From contig JBGVKG010000064.1 of the NCBI GenBank assembly GCA_045123575.1, positions 1 through 64,000 on the forward strand: a DNA stretch of 64,000 bases, in the 5' to 3' direction. A model generated the notes under the pieces. It was not told where the DNA came from. It saw only the letters and a list, made by a program, of their open reading frames with translations, and searched no databases. The DNA comes from SVEL01 sp045123575. Lineage in GTDB: Bacteria > Bacillota > Clostridia > Lachnospirales > Lachnospiraceae. Positions 16,192 to 25,462 of this stretch are shown here, in pieces; position 1 is the first letter of the stretch; the number at the start of each line of letters is the position of its first letter. The translations under genes and the position numbers were made by a program.

Positions 16192-17946
16192 ATGGCATTA
16201 GACGGCATATCAATCCACGCATTAGTGGATGAATTAAATAGACAATTGGTAGGTGGACGATTATTAAAGATAGCACAACCTGAACCAGATGAATTACAGT
16301 TGACAGTCCGTGTAGAAAAGGAACAATACAAGGTTTTAGTGTCTGCATCTGCTTCACTTCCACTTATGTATATTACTGAAGGTTCAAAGACCTCTCCCCT
16401 CACAGCACCAAACTTTTGTATGTTGCTTAGAAAGCATCTTAATAATGCTAAAATCATTGATATTTATCAGCCTGGCCTTGAGCGTATAATCAATATAAAG
16501 GTGGAACACTATAATGAGATGGGCGATATATGTTATAAGCTTATTATCGTTGAACTTATGGGTAAATACAGTAATATTATTGTCACAGATATGGATGGAA
16601 AAATCGTCGATTCCATAAAACACATATCTGGACTGGTAAGCTCCGTTCGTGAGGTTCTCCCTGGCAGAGAGTATTTTATACCCGATACAACCAAAAAGCT
16701 TGACCCTTTAAATGTCTCAATGGAAAATTTCAAAGAAAAGATTTCTTCCGAAGCGATGGAAATAAGTAAGGCTTTGTACTGCTCATTTACAGGTATATCA
16801 CCTGTTATCGCATCAGAGATTTGTTATAGAGCCAATGTCGAAGGCGATAAACCAGCAAATGTACTTGATTTTGATGAGACGCAAAGAATTTGGACAACCT
16901 TTGATGACATAATGACTTGTGTACGTTTAAATAAATTTCAGCCTAACATTGTATATGATAGCACTTCTACTCCATTAAAACCGGTAGAGTTCGCTCCATT
17001 TACATTATCAATTTACGCTGATAACAATCATTCAGTTGATTACATTGAATCGATGAGTGCTGTATTAGAACATTTCTACTGTGAAAAATCAGCCGTAACT
17101 CGTATTCGTCAAAAGTCCTCAGACCTTCGTAGAATCGTGCAAACTGCCTTGGAAAAGGATTATAAAAAGTATGATTTACAGATAAAGCAGTTAAACGATA
17201 CAGAAAAGAAGGAAAAATATAAAATATACGGTGAGCTTATATCTGCCTTTGGTTATTCTTTGGAGCCTGGTGCAACTGAGCTCGTTGCTGAAAATTATTA
17301 CGACAACAACAATAAAATAACAATTCCTTTAGATAAGGATTTAACCCCGATGGAAAACGCAAACCACTATTATGATAAGTATGGTAAACTCAAACGTACT
17401 GCTGAAGCCTTAAAGGATATTGTAACGGAAGTTGCGAACGAGATAAGTCATCTTGAATCAGTTATGAACGCCTTAGATATAGCTCTTACAGAGGACGACC
17501 TTAAAGAAATCAAGGAAGAGCTTATACAAGCTGGCTACATTCGTCGTAAATCAACTGATAAAAAGGCCAAATACAAAAGTGAGCCACTGCACTTCGTTTC
17601 TTCCGATGGATATCATATGTATGTTGGAAAAAACAATATACAAAATGAGGAGCTTACCTTCAAGGTTGCAAATGGTGGAGACTGGTGGTTCCATTCAAAA
17701 AACTTCGCTGGTTCACATGTAATCGTTAAGTCAAACGGTGATGAATTACCTGATAATACATTTGAAGAAGCTGCACGTCTTGCTGCTTTCTACTCAAAAG
17801 GACGTGAACAAGACAAGGTGGAAATCGACTACATTCAGCGTAAGCATGTTAAAAAAGTACCTGGCAGCAAACCTGGTTTCGTAATATATCACACCAACTA
17901 CTCTATGGCTATACAGCCAAATATACACGGAATAACACAAGTATAA
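16192..17946 (+). CDS. rqcH: Rqc2/NFACT family ribosome quality control protein RqcH
   Basis: The 584-residue protein belongs to the NFACT family (also named FbpA in older annotation). RqcH binds 50S subunits with stalled peptidyl-tRNA and directs alanine tailing in Bacillus. It begins MALDGISIHALVDEL, the conserved NFACT-N start, with an internal coiled coil (residues about 300-430). The NFACT-R domain near the C-terminus includes GGDWWFHSKNFAGSHVIV. The start ATG follows a GTGAGGA Shine-Dalgarno. It is the only plus-strand gene in the first 28 kb, divergent from potA and convergent with panD. Confidence 0.95.
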   Translation: MALDGISIHALVDELNRQLVGGRLLKIAQPEPDELQLTVRVEKEQYKVLVSASASLPLMYITEGSKTSPLTAPNFCMLLRKHLNNAKIIDIYQPGLERIINIKVEHYNEMGDICYKLIIVELMGKYSNIIVTDMDGKIVDSIKHISGLVSSVREVLPGREYFIPDTTKKLDPLNVSMENFKEKISSEAMEISKALYCSFTGISPVIASEICYRANVEGDKPANVLDFDETQRIWTTFDDIMTCVRLNKFQPNIVYDSTSTPLKPVEFAPFTLSIYADNNHSVDYIESMSAVLEHFYCEKSAVTRIRQKSSDLRRIVQTALEKDYKKYDLQIKQLNDTEKKEKYKIYGELISAFGYSLEPGATELVAENYYDNNNKITIPLDKDLTPMENANHYYDKYGKLKRTAEALKDIVTEVANEISHLESVMNALDIALTEDDLKEIKEELIQAGYIRRKSTDKKAKYKSEPLHFVSSDGYHMYVGKNNIQNEELTFKVANGGDWWFHSKNFAGSHVIVKSNGDELPDNTFEEAARLAAFYSKGREQDKVEIDYIQRKHVKKVPGSKPGFVIYHTNYSMAIQPNIHGITQV

Positions 17947-17954
17947 ATACAACA

Positions 17955-18002
17955 AGAGCCTTTTGCCAAATCAATACGTATACAGATTTGTCAAAAGGCT
18001 CT
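17955..18002. terminator. Bidirectional terminator between rqcH and panD
   Basis: AGAGCCTTTTGCCAAATC (17955-17972) pairs with GATTTGTCAAAAGGCTCT (17985-18002) with one mismatch. It sits between convergent genes; there is no long T run on either side. Confidence 0.7.
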
Positions 18003-18025
18003 CTAAATATCATTCTTAAATTATT

Positions 18026-18418
18026 TTACACAAGGTCTTCAATACGACCATGCTTCTCGTAGCGAGTAGCACGTGTTATATGATTATTGTCATCTACGAA
18101 CAAAACTCTAGGTGGATTAGCTTCAAGCTCCTCTGGTGTCATCATAGCATACGCCATAATGATAATCTTATCACCTATAGATACCATATGTGCTGCCGCT
18201 CCATTTAAGCATATCATACCACTACCGCGTTCACCAGCTATAACATAAGTCTCAAATCTAGAACCATTGTCTACATCAGCTATCTGAACCTTCTCATACT
18301 CATATATGCCAGCTTGCTCCATTAACTCTTCATCAATAGTTATACTGCCTATATAATCAAGTTCTGCCTGTACCACAGTTGCACGATGTATTTTGCTTTT
18401 AAGTGCCTGTATCTGCAT
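18026..18418 (-). CDS. panD: Aspartate 1-decarboxylase
   Basis: PanD (130 residues) makes beta-alanine from aspartate using a pyruvoyl group formed by self-cleavage between Gly24 and Ser25. That site is seen here as DYIGSITID. The family's catalytic Lys9 and His11 (SKIHRATV) and the motif NGAAAH are present. It is the last gene of the pantothenate operon, 36 bases after panC. Confidence 0.97.
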   Translation of the reverse strand: MQIQALKSKIHRATVVQAELDYIGSITIDEELMEQAGIYEYEKVQIADVDNGSRFETYVIAGERGSGMICLNGAAAHMVSIGDKIIIMAYAMMTPEELEANPPRVLFVDDNNHITRATRYEKHGRIEDLV

Positions 18419-18454
18419 TTTAATCTTCCTTTCAATAATAACTATCAGATTATA

Positions 18455-19300
18455 CTATAACTGTATAATAAAATTATCTATCAAACGAGTTTTTCCGATA
18501 TATACGGCCATAGCCACAAGTACCATACCTTGAAGTGTATCTATCTTCTCGATTGTGTCCATAGAAACTACATCCACATAATCGATTCTTGCAAGTGGCT
18601 CCTTAGATATATTTTCACGCATAGCCTCTATAAGCTTGGCAGAATCTCTCTCTCCATTCTTTACAAGCTCCTGTCCAAGATAAATAGTTTTACTTAATAT
18701 AAGTGCTGCCTTACGCTCTTCTTCATTGAGGTATGTGTTTCTAGAGCTTTTAGCCAGACCATCTTCCTCTCTTATAATCGGACATCCAACTATCTCTACA
18801 TCCATATTCAAATCCTTTACCATACGACGTATAACAGCCAACTGCTGCGCATCTTTTTCGCCAAAGAACGCCTTGTCTGGTGTTACTATATTAAATAACT
18901 TATTAACAACTGTACATACACCACGGAAATGAATCGGTCTTGACTTACCACAAAGCTCTTTTGTAAGCCCATTCATATCTACAAATGAACAAAAGCCTCC
19001 ATCATACATCTCTTCTACTTCTGGATGGAATATAAGGTCTGCTCCCAATGTTTCACAAAGTTTAGCATCTGCTTCCAAATCTCTTGGATAGCTGTCTAAA
19101 TCTTCATTCACACCAAACTGCATAGGATTAACGAAAATACTTACTACGACCTTATCACACTGTTCCTTCGCCTTCTTTATAAGACTTCCGTGACCCTCGT
19201 GTAAATAACCCATTGTAGGTACAAAGCCAATAGTTTCGCCCTGCTTTCTCCATTCTTTTATCTGTGTTCTCACTTCTTTTATGGTATTAACTATCTGCAT
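18455..19300 (-). CDS. panC: Pantothenate synthetase
   Basis: PanC (281 residues) condenses pantoate and beta-alanine with ATP. It carries the HIGH-like motif PTMGYLHEGHGSLI near residue 30, the FGEKDAQQL motif and the KMSKS-equivalent KSSRNTYL. An in-frame ATG six codons upstream is contradicted by the AGGAG Shine-Dalgarno that lies inside that extension, so 19300 is chosen. It sits between panB and panD. Confidence 0.97.
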   Translation of the reverse strand: MQIVNTIKEVRTQIKEWRKQGETIGFVPTMGYLHEGHGSLIKKAKEQCDKVVVSIFVNPMQFGVNEDLDSYPRDLEADAKLCETLGADLIFHPEVEEMYDGGFCSFVDMNGLTKELCGKSRPIHFRGVCTVVNKLFNIVTPDKAFFGEKDAQQLAVIRRMVKDLNMDVEIVGCPIIREEDGLAKSSRNTYLNEEERKAALILSKTIYLGQELVKNGERDSAKLIEAMRENISKEPLARIDYVDVVSMDTIEKIDTLQGMVLVAMAVYIGKTRLIDNFIIQL

Positions 19301-19414
19301 AGTAATTCTCCTGTTCATTTATATCTATAAAATCATTTTCGACAATATACTACCCCTTAACACGGATATTTGTCAACTTTATAGATGTATATTTTCAAAT
19401 ACATTTTTTGCTAT

Positions 19415-20242
19415 CTAATAAAGTTTATCCAATACATCATCACTTATAGTATAGCAATGCTCCTCTGATGGGAATGTGCCATCCTGCACTTCCTTTATAT
19501 ATGTTCTAAATCCTTCTTTCATAACATCTCCAACATTTGCAAACTTCTTTACAAACTTTGGAGTAAAATCGCTGAACATGCCAAGCATATCTTGATATAC
19601 AAGAACCTGTCCATCACATTTATTACCTGCACCTATGCCGATAGTAGGTATATTTATCTCTTTTGTCACTATCTCTGCTAATTTAGCCGGAACACACTCA
19701 AGCACAACTGCAAATGCTCCCGCCTCTTCTACAGCTTTCGCATCCTCTATAAGCTTCTTAGCTGCCTCTTTAGTTTTTCCCTGCACTCTATGACCACCAA
19801 AAGCGTTGATAGACTGTGGCGTCAATCCAAGATGTGCTACAACAGGTATTCCTGCTGATGTTATTTTTTCTATCTGTGGACACACCTCCTTGCCGCCCTC
19901 TAGCTTAACAGCGTCAGCACGTCCTTCTTTCATAAGTCGACCAGCATTAACAACTGCATCGTATACACTAGCTTGGTATGACATAAATGGCATATCGATA
20001 ACTACCAAAGCATTCTTTGCTCCTCTTGCAACTGCAGCACCATGATGAATCATATCTTCCATAGTTACAGACAATGTGTCCTCGTAACCAAGTATAACAT
20101 TCCCAAGTGAATCTCCTACCAATATTGAGTTTACTCCAGCCTCGTCCATAAGTTTTGCTGTAGAGTAATCATATGCAGTAAGCATTGTCAACTTTTCTCC
20201 CTTTTCTTTAGCTTCTCTAAATGTTACAACTGTATTTTTCAT
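19415..20242 (-). CDS. panB: 3-methyl-2-oxobutanoate hydroxymethyltransferase
   Basis: PanB (275 residues) transfers a hydroxymethyl group from methylene-tetrahydrofolate to 2-oxoisovalerate, giving ketopantoate. Metal- and substrate-binding motifs are visible: MLTAYDYSTAKL, VGDSLGNVILGY, KLEGG and LGLTPQS. Two ATGs (20245, 20242) follow an AAAGG sequence. The second has the better 7-base spacing and gives the usual MKNTVVTF start; a third upstream in-frame ATG precedes the Shine-Dalgarno and is rejected. Confidence 0.97.
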   Translation of the reverse strand: MKNTVVTFREAKEKGEKLTMLTAYDYSTAKLMDEAGVNSILVGDSLGNVILGYEDTLSVTMEDMIHHGAAVARGAKNALVVIDMPFMSYQASVYDAVVNAGRLMKEGRADAVKLEGGKEVCPQIEKITSAGIPVVAHLGLTPQSINAFGGHRVQGKTKEAAKKLIEDAKAVEEAGAFAVVLECVPAKLAEIVTKEINIPTIGIGAGNKCDGQVLVYQDMLGMFSDFTPKFVKKFANVGDVMKEGFRTYIKEVQDGTFPSEEHCYTISDDVLDKLY

Positions 20243-20283
20243 CATATTTCCTTTCCTATCCATTTTGATTAATATAAACCTAT

Positions 20284-21117
20284 TTATTTCAATATATTTT
20301 CAAGTGCATCATAGCTACGTTCAGGGTTCTTCTCCCTTGCTATATCTATTAGCTCCTTTGATAACAATCTATATATTTCTCTATCATTATCGTTTAGCTG
20401 GGATAAATGCTTGTACACAGTACCATCATCTGCTCTTTCAACTGGCCCTGTAAGCGCACCTACAGTTCCGCTATCAACAACATTTTTAGCATTCCCTATA
20501 AAAAGTTGCTCTAAAGCATGTTTTGCAAATTCCTCATTAAGTCCACATTCACCAAGCAACCTTGTGGCCATATCGTACAAACCTACCACTAGATTACTTG
20601 CGCATACAGCCGCTGCATGGTACTTTATCTTATCATTTCCAGAAATAACTTGAATATTATTTCCGCAAGACAATATTAACTCAACGATATCATCACTATG
20701 CTGTCCTTCTACAGTAAAATACGTGTTTGAAAGACTTTTATATCCTGTATATTTGTCACTTATAGCACATAATGGATGAAGTGAATATCCTTTAGCATTC
20801 TTATTATAAATATTATTAAATACTTCCGTTGTCAGCACTCCACTGCAATGTATAAGTTTCTTACCAGCTATATCCATATCATATAATTGACTATATACGT
20901 CTCCTATTACATTATCAGGTACTGTTAAAAAAAGTGTGTCACAGACTTCTATCAACGATTGAACATTATCAAAATACGCAGAATCTGTAAACTGTGCTGC
21001 TTCTTTTGCTGAATGAATATTGTAAGAATAATAACCTACTATACATTTGCCGTTATTAACAAGATATTTTCCTAAGGAAAATCCAACCTTACCAGCGCCT
21101 ATAAATCCTATTCTCAC
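20284..21117 (-). CDS. Rossmann-like DUF2520 oxidoreductase, candidate ketopantoate reductase
   Basis: The 277-residue protein has an N-terminal dinucleotide-binding fold (MRIGFIGAGKVGFSLGKYL) and a helical DUF2520 C-terminal domain that contains KYHAAAVCASNLVVGLYD and ALTGPVERAD. It heads the operon with panB, panC and panD, right behind the promoter. The window's pan genes lack panE, the enzyme that reduces ketopantoate to pantoate. A second class of ketopantoate reductase, PanG, is known, and I recall it as having this type of domain pair. Position and fold therefore point to that step. The substrate is inferred, not shown. Confidence 0.75.
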   Translation of the reverse strand: MRIGFIGAGKVGFSLGKYLVNNGKCIVGYYSYNIHSAKEAAQFTDSAYFDNVQSLIEVCDTLFLTVPDNVIGDVYSQLYDMDIAGKKLIHCSGVLTTEVFNNIYNKNAKGYSLHPLCAISDKYTGYKSLSNTYFTVEGQHSDDIVELILSCGNNIQVISGNDKIKYHAAAVCASNLVVGLYDMATRLLGECGLNEEFAKHALEQLFIGNAKNVVDSGTVGALTGPVERADDGTVYKHLSQLNDNDREIYRLLSKELIDIAREKNPERSYDALENILK

Positions 21118-21167
21118 AGTTTCACCATCCTTAATATGTGATTTTTTGAATCTACTATATCCAAGGT

Positions 21168-21197
21168 ATTATAACACTCTTTTTGCAAAAATATCAA
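21168..21197 (-). promoter_or_regulatory. Sigma-A promoter of the pantothenate operon
   Basis: TTGATA (21192-21197) and TATAAT (21168-21173) on the minus strand are 18 bases apart, about 51 bases before the DUF2520 gene. Confidence 0.7.
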
Positions 21198-21199
21198 TA

Positions 21200-21237
21200 G
21201 CAAAGACAAAGCTGGATGCGTAACATACACATCCAGC
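21200..21237 (-). terminator. Terminator of the small membrane protein gene
   Basis: GCTGGATG (21211-21218) pairs with CATCCAGC (21230-21237); on the minus strand it is followed by TTTGTCTTT. It separates the gene at 21278 from the pantothenate promoter. Confidence 0.7.
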
Positions 21238-21277
21238 CTATATGCATAATTAACCTATCTAGAAATTAAAGCATCTA

Positions 21278-21649
21278 TTACTTATTGTAATCATTTAACT
21301 TTGCAGCCACATATCTGTCTCTATAGCTAATAAAATATCTACGTTTAATCCAGTTGTATCCCAGTATTAAGCCTATCAATCCAACAGTACAAGCTAAAAT
21401 ATCAATAACAGCTGCTACTGTCATATTTCCTATAGCTACAACGCCTGCCAGCCAATAAAATGCAGAGTATATTGACCACATCACAGAATTGGCAAAATTA
21501 TATTTTTTTACATCTGTAACTTCACTTTTCTTTACCTCTATACCAGACCAAAAACCCACTGGTCTAATACTTTTTCTACAAGAAAAGCCTATCAACGCAA
21601 ACACAAGTCCACATATCCAGTTAATAAATAAAACGATTACAAAATCCAT
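21278..21649 (-). CDS. Small integral membrane protein, SdpI/DUF3784-like
   Basis: The 123-residue protein has an N-terminal membrane segment, a polar loop (RPVGFWSGIEVKKSEVTDVKKYNFANSVMW split over two stretches) and two further membrane segments. The pattern of a helix, a cytoplasmic loop with a conserved GFWSG and a Tyr-Asn motif, then two helices recalls small Firmicutes proteins annotated SdpI-like or DUF3784. The family's function is mostly unknown; SdpI itself gives immunity to a toxin, but there is no toxin gene nearby to support that here. It lies just after glgA in the same direction. Confidence 0.6.
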   Translation of the reverse strand: MDFVIVLFINWICGLVFALIGFSCRKSIRPVGFWSGIEVKKSEVTDVKKYNFANSVMWSIYSAFYWLAGVVAIGNMTVAAVIDILACTVGLIGLILGYNWIKRRYFISYRDRYVAAKLNDYNK

Positions 21650-21680
21650 ATGTTTTCCTCTTTGGTATAATGTTTATTTC

Positions 21681-23126
21681 CTAACAATTTAATAATTTTT
21701 TGTACAAAGCCTCATATTTACTCGCAGACATAGCCCACGAATAATCGGCAGACATAGCTCTTTCTACGATTCCATTCCACTGCTCCATCTTATCATAATA
21801 TGTTTTGACTGCATACCTCAAAACATAAAGCATGTCGTGTGCATTGTAATTGGTAAATGAAAAGCCTGTTCCTTTATCCTCATATTCATTAAATGACTCT
21901 ACAGTATCCTTTAATCCTCCTGTCTCTCGAACAATCGGAACTGTTCCATATCTAAGACTCATTAACTGTGATAATCCGCAAGGTTCAAATAATGATGGCA
22001 TAAGGAACGCATCACATGATGCATATATTTTATGCGACATTTCCTCTGAATAACATATATTAGCAGAAACCTTGTCGTTATACTTATCTGCATAATAACG
22101 GAACATATTTTCATAATGTTCATCGCCTGTACCTAATATGACAATTTGCACATCTTCATTACAAATTTCATCCATAACACAAGCTATTAAGTCAATGCCC
22201 TTTTGGTCTGTCAATCTCGACACAATACCTATCATAAATTTGTTTTCATCCACATTCAATCCCAATTCTTCTTGAAGTTTAGTCTTATTATACTTCTTAT
22301 TGGTCTTGAAATCTTCTACACCATAATTTCTATAAATATAAGTATCTGTCTGTGGATTATATACATCATAATCTATACCATTCAAAATACCTGTAAGATG
22401 TGCTCTCTTGTAGCGCATAAGGCCATCTAAGCCTTCACCATAAAATGGAATCATAATCTCCTCAGCATAGCTTTCACTGACAGTTGTAACATAATCAGCA
22501 TAAACTATACCGCCTTTTAGAATATTTGCTCCATTATTATGTAACAACTTATCCGATGTAAAATAGTAATCAGATAAACCTGTTATATCCTTAATGTGAT
22601 CAACGCTCCAAGCACCCTGAAACTTCAAGTTATGAATAGTCATAACAGCTTTAATATCCTTATAGAAATCACTTCCTGCAAAGCTATCCTTAAGATAAAT
22701 AGGTATAAGTCCTGTCTGCCAATCATGACAATGTATTATATCTGGTTTAAATCCAACAACAGGCAAAATAGATAATGCAGCCTTTGAAAAAAAGGCAAAC
22801 TTCTCAATATCGTATGAAATATCACTATATGGTCTATCTCCCGAATAATAGAACTCATTGTCTATCATATAGACTGTCACACCCTCGTAGACTGTCTTAA
22901 ATATGCCAACATATTGTTTTCTCCAGCCAAGGTCCATATAAAAATTAGTCACATACTCTAGATTTTCAGTGAACTGTTGCTTCATGCATTTATATTTAGG
23001 TATAATCACTCTACAATCAAACTCTTCTTTATTTATCCATTTTGGTAAAGAACCAACTACATCAGCCAATCCTCCCGTTTTTATAAACGGTACGCTCTCT
23101 GATGCAACAAATGCGATATTATTCAT
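21681..23126 (-). CDS. glgA: Glycogen synthase (ADP-glucose dependent)
   Basis: GlgA (481 residues, GT5 family) extends alpha-1,4-glucan chains from ADP-glucose. The N-terminal KTGGLADV motif lies at residues 16-23, the C-terminal Rossmann half holds VSRLTDQKGID, and MPSLFEPCGLSQL gives the catalytic Glu-containing loop. An AGGAGG Shine-Dalgarno precedes the ATG. It lies alone rather than in a glg cluster, and is followed closely by the small membrane protein gene. Confidence 0.95.
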   Translation of the reverse strand: MNNIAFVASESVPFIKTGGLADVVGSLPKWINKEEFDCRVIIPKYKCMKQQFTENLEYVTNFYMDLGWRKQYVGIFKTVYEGVTVYMIDNEFYYSGDRPYSDISYDIEKFAFFSKAALSILPVVGFKPDIIHCHDWQTGLIPIYLKDSFAGSDFYKDIKAVMTIHNLKFQGAWSVDHIKDITGLSDYYFTSDKLLHNNGANILKGGIVYADYVTTVSESYAEEIMIPFYGEGLDGLMRYKRAHLTGILNGIDYDVYNPQTDTYIYRNYGVEDFKTNKKYNKTKLQEELGLNVDENKFMIGIVSRLTDQKGIDLIACVMDEICNEDVQIVILGTGDEHYENMFRYYADKYNDKVSANICYSEEMSHKIYASCDAFLMPSLFEPCGLSQLMSLRYGTVPIVRETGGLKDTVESFNEYEDKGTGFSFTNYNAHDMLYVLRYAVKTYYDKMEQWNGIVERAMSADYSWAMSASKYEALYKKLLNC

Positions 23127-23207
23127 ACAGTGTCCTCCTGTTTTTCTTCACAATGTATACTTGTCTTTTATTATATCAAATTATCTGTCAATTTAAAAGA
23201 ATTATTT

Positions 23208-24005
23208 TTAATAATTGCCATTTAATCTGATCTTGTCTGCTATAAGGGCAATAAACTCTGAATTAGTTGGCTTTCCCTTACATGCATTTATAGTATAACC
23301 AAACATTTCTTCTATAGTTTCTAGTTTTCCTCTGTTCCATGCCACCTCTATTGCATGTCTAATAGCTCGTTCTACTCTAGATGCTGTCGTTTTGTGCTTC
23401 TTTGCTATCTCTGGATATAAAATCTTTGTAATAGCACCTAACATCTCTTGATCTCTTACAGTCATCATAATAGCATCTCTAAGTTATTGATATCCTTTTA
23501 TATGAGCGGGAACGCCTACATCATGAATAAACTCAGTTACTACAACCTCCAAGTCTTTCTCAAGCTCCTCAGCTGTCATCTTAACCTTAGTCCCTACATT
23601 TACTCTCCCCCTAGTTCCAATACTCCCTGTTTTTAATTGCTTCATTCTATATAATAAGGTATCGTGATCAAATGGCTTCATTATATAATAATTAGCACCC
23701 AGATTAAATGCATCCTCAGTAATTGTTTCTTGTCCAACAGCACTCATAACCACAAATGCAGGATGCTTGTCTAATGACGCATCTCTATTTATTTTATCCA
23801 TAACGGTCAATCCATCCAGCTTAGGCATAATAATATCCAACAATACCACATCTGGCTTTTCCTTCTTAATCATCTCGTATGCTTCTTCACCATTTTTTGC
23901 CTTTCCAACTACTGTAATGTCCTCATCTGAGCTTAAAATATCAGACAATAAAGTTACAATTCTTTCATTATCATCTGCCACAACTACATTTAACTTGCCA
24001 TCCAT
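23208..24005 (-). pseudogene. spo0A: spo0A interrupted by one in-frame stop codon
   Basis: Spo0A is the phosphorelay response regulator that starts sporulation. Codons 1-173 give a full receiver domain (acidic pair D11/D12, phosphate acceptor D57, Lys in IMKPFD) and the linker up to GVPAHIKGYQ. Codon 174 is TAA (23484-23486). The same frame then continues without a break: LRDAI, then MMTVRDQEM and the whole DNA-binding domain with HKTTASRVERAIRHAIEVAW and GKPTNSEFIALIADK. In B. subtilis the position of the stop is Tyr (GYLYLREAI), so one base change TAT/TAC to TAA explains it. No other damage is seen, so the loss is recent, a sequencing error, or a read-through case. Confidence 0.93.
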
Positions 24006-24088
24006 CGCATTTTCCTCCTTAAAATCGCCTTAAAATGATTAGATATTTTTATTTTTTGATGAATCTTAACGAAAAATATAATAATCAG

Positions 24089-24098
24089 TTTTCGACTA
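24089..24098 (-). promoter_or_regulatory. Possible Spo0A box upstream of spo0A
   Basis: The minus strand reads AGTCGAAAAC, 6 of 7 with the core TGTCGAA, about 85 bases before the spo0A start codon. Autoregulation of spo0A through such boxes is known in Bacillus. The call is weak. Confidence 0.3.
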
Positions 24099-24130
24099 TT
24101 TTCTGTAATGCCAATGTAAATTAAAAGTAA

Positions 24131-24194
24131 ATAATCCAGATTTTGACATCTATATAACTAATTTTAGCTACATACCTGCCCCAATCTGGATTAT
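24131..24194 (-). terminator. Hairpin downstream of trpS
   Basis: ATAATCCAGATT (24131-24142) and AATCTGGATTAT (24183-24194) are perfect 12-base arms around a 40-base loop, followed on the minus strand by TTACTTTTAATTT. It is a probable trpS terminator. Confidence 0.65.
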
Positions 24195-24241
24195 ATTATA
24201 GTTTGTTATGTTTATCTGCTTTTACATATATCTTACTTTAA

Positions 24242-25336
24242 CTAGTTCTGACTATATTTCTTTGCCTGCTCAGCTATAAGCTCTGCATCGTCAAAATAGT
24301 TAATCTTCATAGCAGCTTTAACCTCAGAAAGTGTCTGTGCAGCCTTCTCCTTAGCTACCTCAGTTCCCTTCTTAAGTATATTATAAATCTCTGGAATATC
24401 CTTCTCGTACTCAGCTCTTCTAGCTCTAATAGGTGCAAGTTCCTCCTGCATAACAGCATTTAAGAACTTCTTAACCTTCACGTCGCCCAAGCCACCTCTT
24501 GTATAATGATCCTTAAGCTCCTGAAGGTTTGCATAATCTGGAAGATACTCAGCAAAATGCTCTGGTCTACTAAATGCATCAAGATAAGTAAATACAGTAT
24601 TACCCTCTACTTGACCTGGATCCTCAACTCTGATGTGATTTGGATCAGTATACATACTCATTATCTTTGTCTTAACATCCTTCTCAGTATCTGATAAGTA
24701 GATACAGTTACCAAGCGACTTACTCATTTTTGCTTTACCATCAGTACCAGGCAATCTAAGACATGCTTTATTGTTTGGCAACAAAATCTCAGGCTCAATA
24801 AGCACGTCATCATATACTGAGTTAAACTTTCTAACTATCTCCTTAGTCTGCTCAAGCATAGGGAGCTGGTCCTCGCCTACTGGCACAGTTGTAGCCTTAA
24901 AAGCTGTTATATCAGCAGCCTGGCTGATAGGGTATGTAAAGAATCCTACAGGTATGCTTGTCTCAAAGTTACGCATCTGTATCTCAGACTTAACTGTAGG
25001 ATTTCTCTGAAGACGAGATACTGTAACCAGATTCATATAATAGAATGATAATTCACAAAGCTCTGGTATCTGAGACTGTATAAATATGTTAGATTTTGTA
25101 GGGTCAATACCAGCTGAAAGATAATCTAATGCTACCTCTATAATATTCTGTCTAACCTTCTCTGGATTGTCAGCATTATCTGTAAGAGCCTGTGCATCAG
25201 CAATCATAATAAATATCTTGTCATATATGCCTGAATTCTGTAATTCCACTCTTCTCTTTAATGAACCAACATAATGACCTACGTGAAGTCTACCAGTTGG
25301 TCTATCACCTGTTAAAATAATCTTTTCGTTACTCAT
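24242..25336 (-). CDS. trpS: Tryptophanyl-tRNA synthetase
   Basis: TrpS (364 residues, class Ib) charges tRNA-Trp. The HIGH-equivalent is DRPTGRLHVGHYVGSL at the N-terminus and KMSKS lies in AKMSKSLGNCI near residue 195. The long C-terminal extension fits the longer TrpS subgroup seen in some Firmicutes. The 126-base gap upstream has no room for a T-box leader. Confidence 0.96.
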   Translation of the reverse strand: MSNEKIILTGDRPTGRLHVGHYVGSLKRRVELQNSGIYDKIFIMIADAQALTDNADNPEKVRQNIIEVALDYLSAGIDPTKSNIFIQSQIPELCELSFYYMNLVTVSRLQRNPTVKSEIQMRNFETSIPVGFFTYPISQAADITAFKATTVPVGEDQLPMLEQTKEIVRKFNSVYDDVLIEPEILLPNNKACLRLPGTDGKAKMSKSLGNCIYLSDTEKDVKTKIMSMYTDPNHIRVEDPGQVEGNTVFTYLDAFSRPEHFAEYLPDYANLQELKDHYTRGGLGDVKVKKFLNAVMQEELAPIRARRAEYEKDIPEIYNILKKGTEVAKEKAAQTLSEVKAAMKINYFDDAELIAEQAKKYSQN

Positions 25337-25412
25337 TTTAAACTTCCTCTTTATTATTTTATAAAACTAAAGTATAGTTTAATATTTTTACACGCTTTAG
25401 TCAAGTTTTATA

Positions 25413-25449
25413 TAAAGAAAAGCACCCGGCCAATAAGCAAGGTACTTTC
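25413..25449 (-). terminator. Terminator of the 1031-residue protein gene
   Basis: On the minus strand GAAAGTACC pairs imperfectly with GGGTGCTTTTC, followed by TTTATATAAAA. It lies just after the stop at 25463. Confidence 0.65.
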
Positions 25450-25462
25450 ACTTAATAATATA

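Noticed and set aside
25337..25462. Possible T-box leader before trpS
   Set aside because: The 126-base gap is too short and holds only a terminator of the upstream gene; no T-box sequence or specifier loop is seen.
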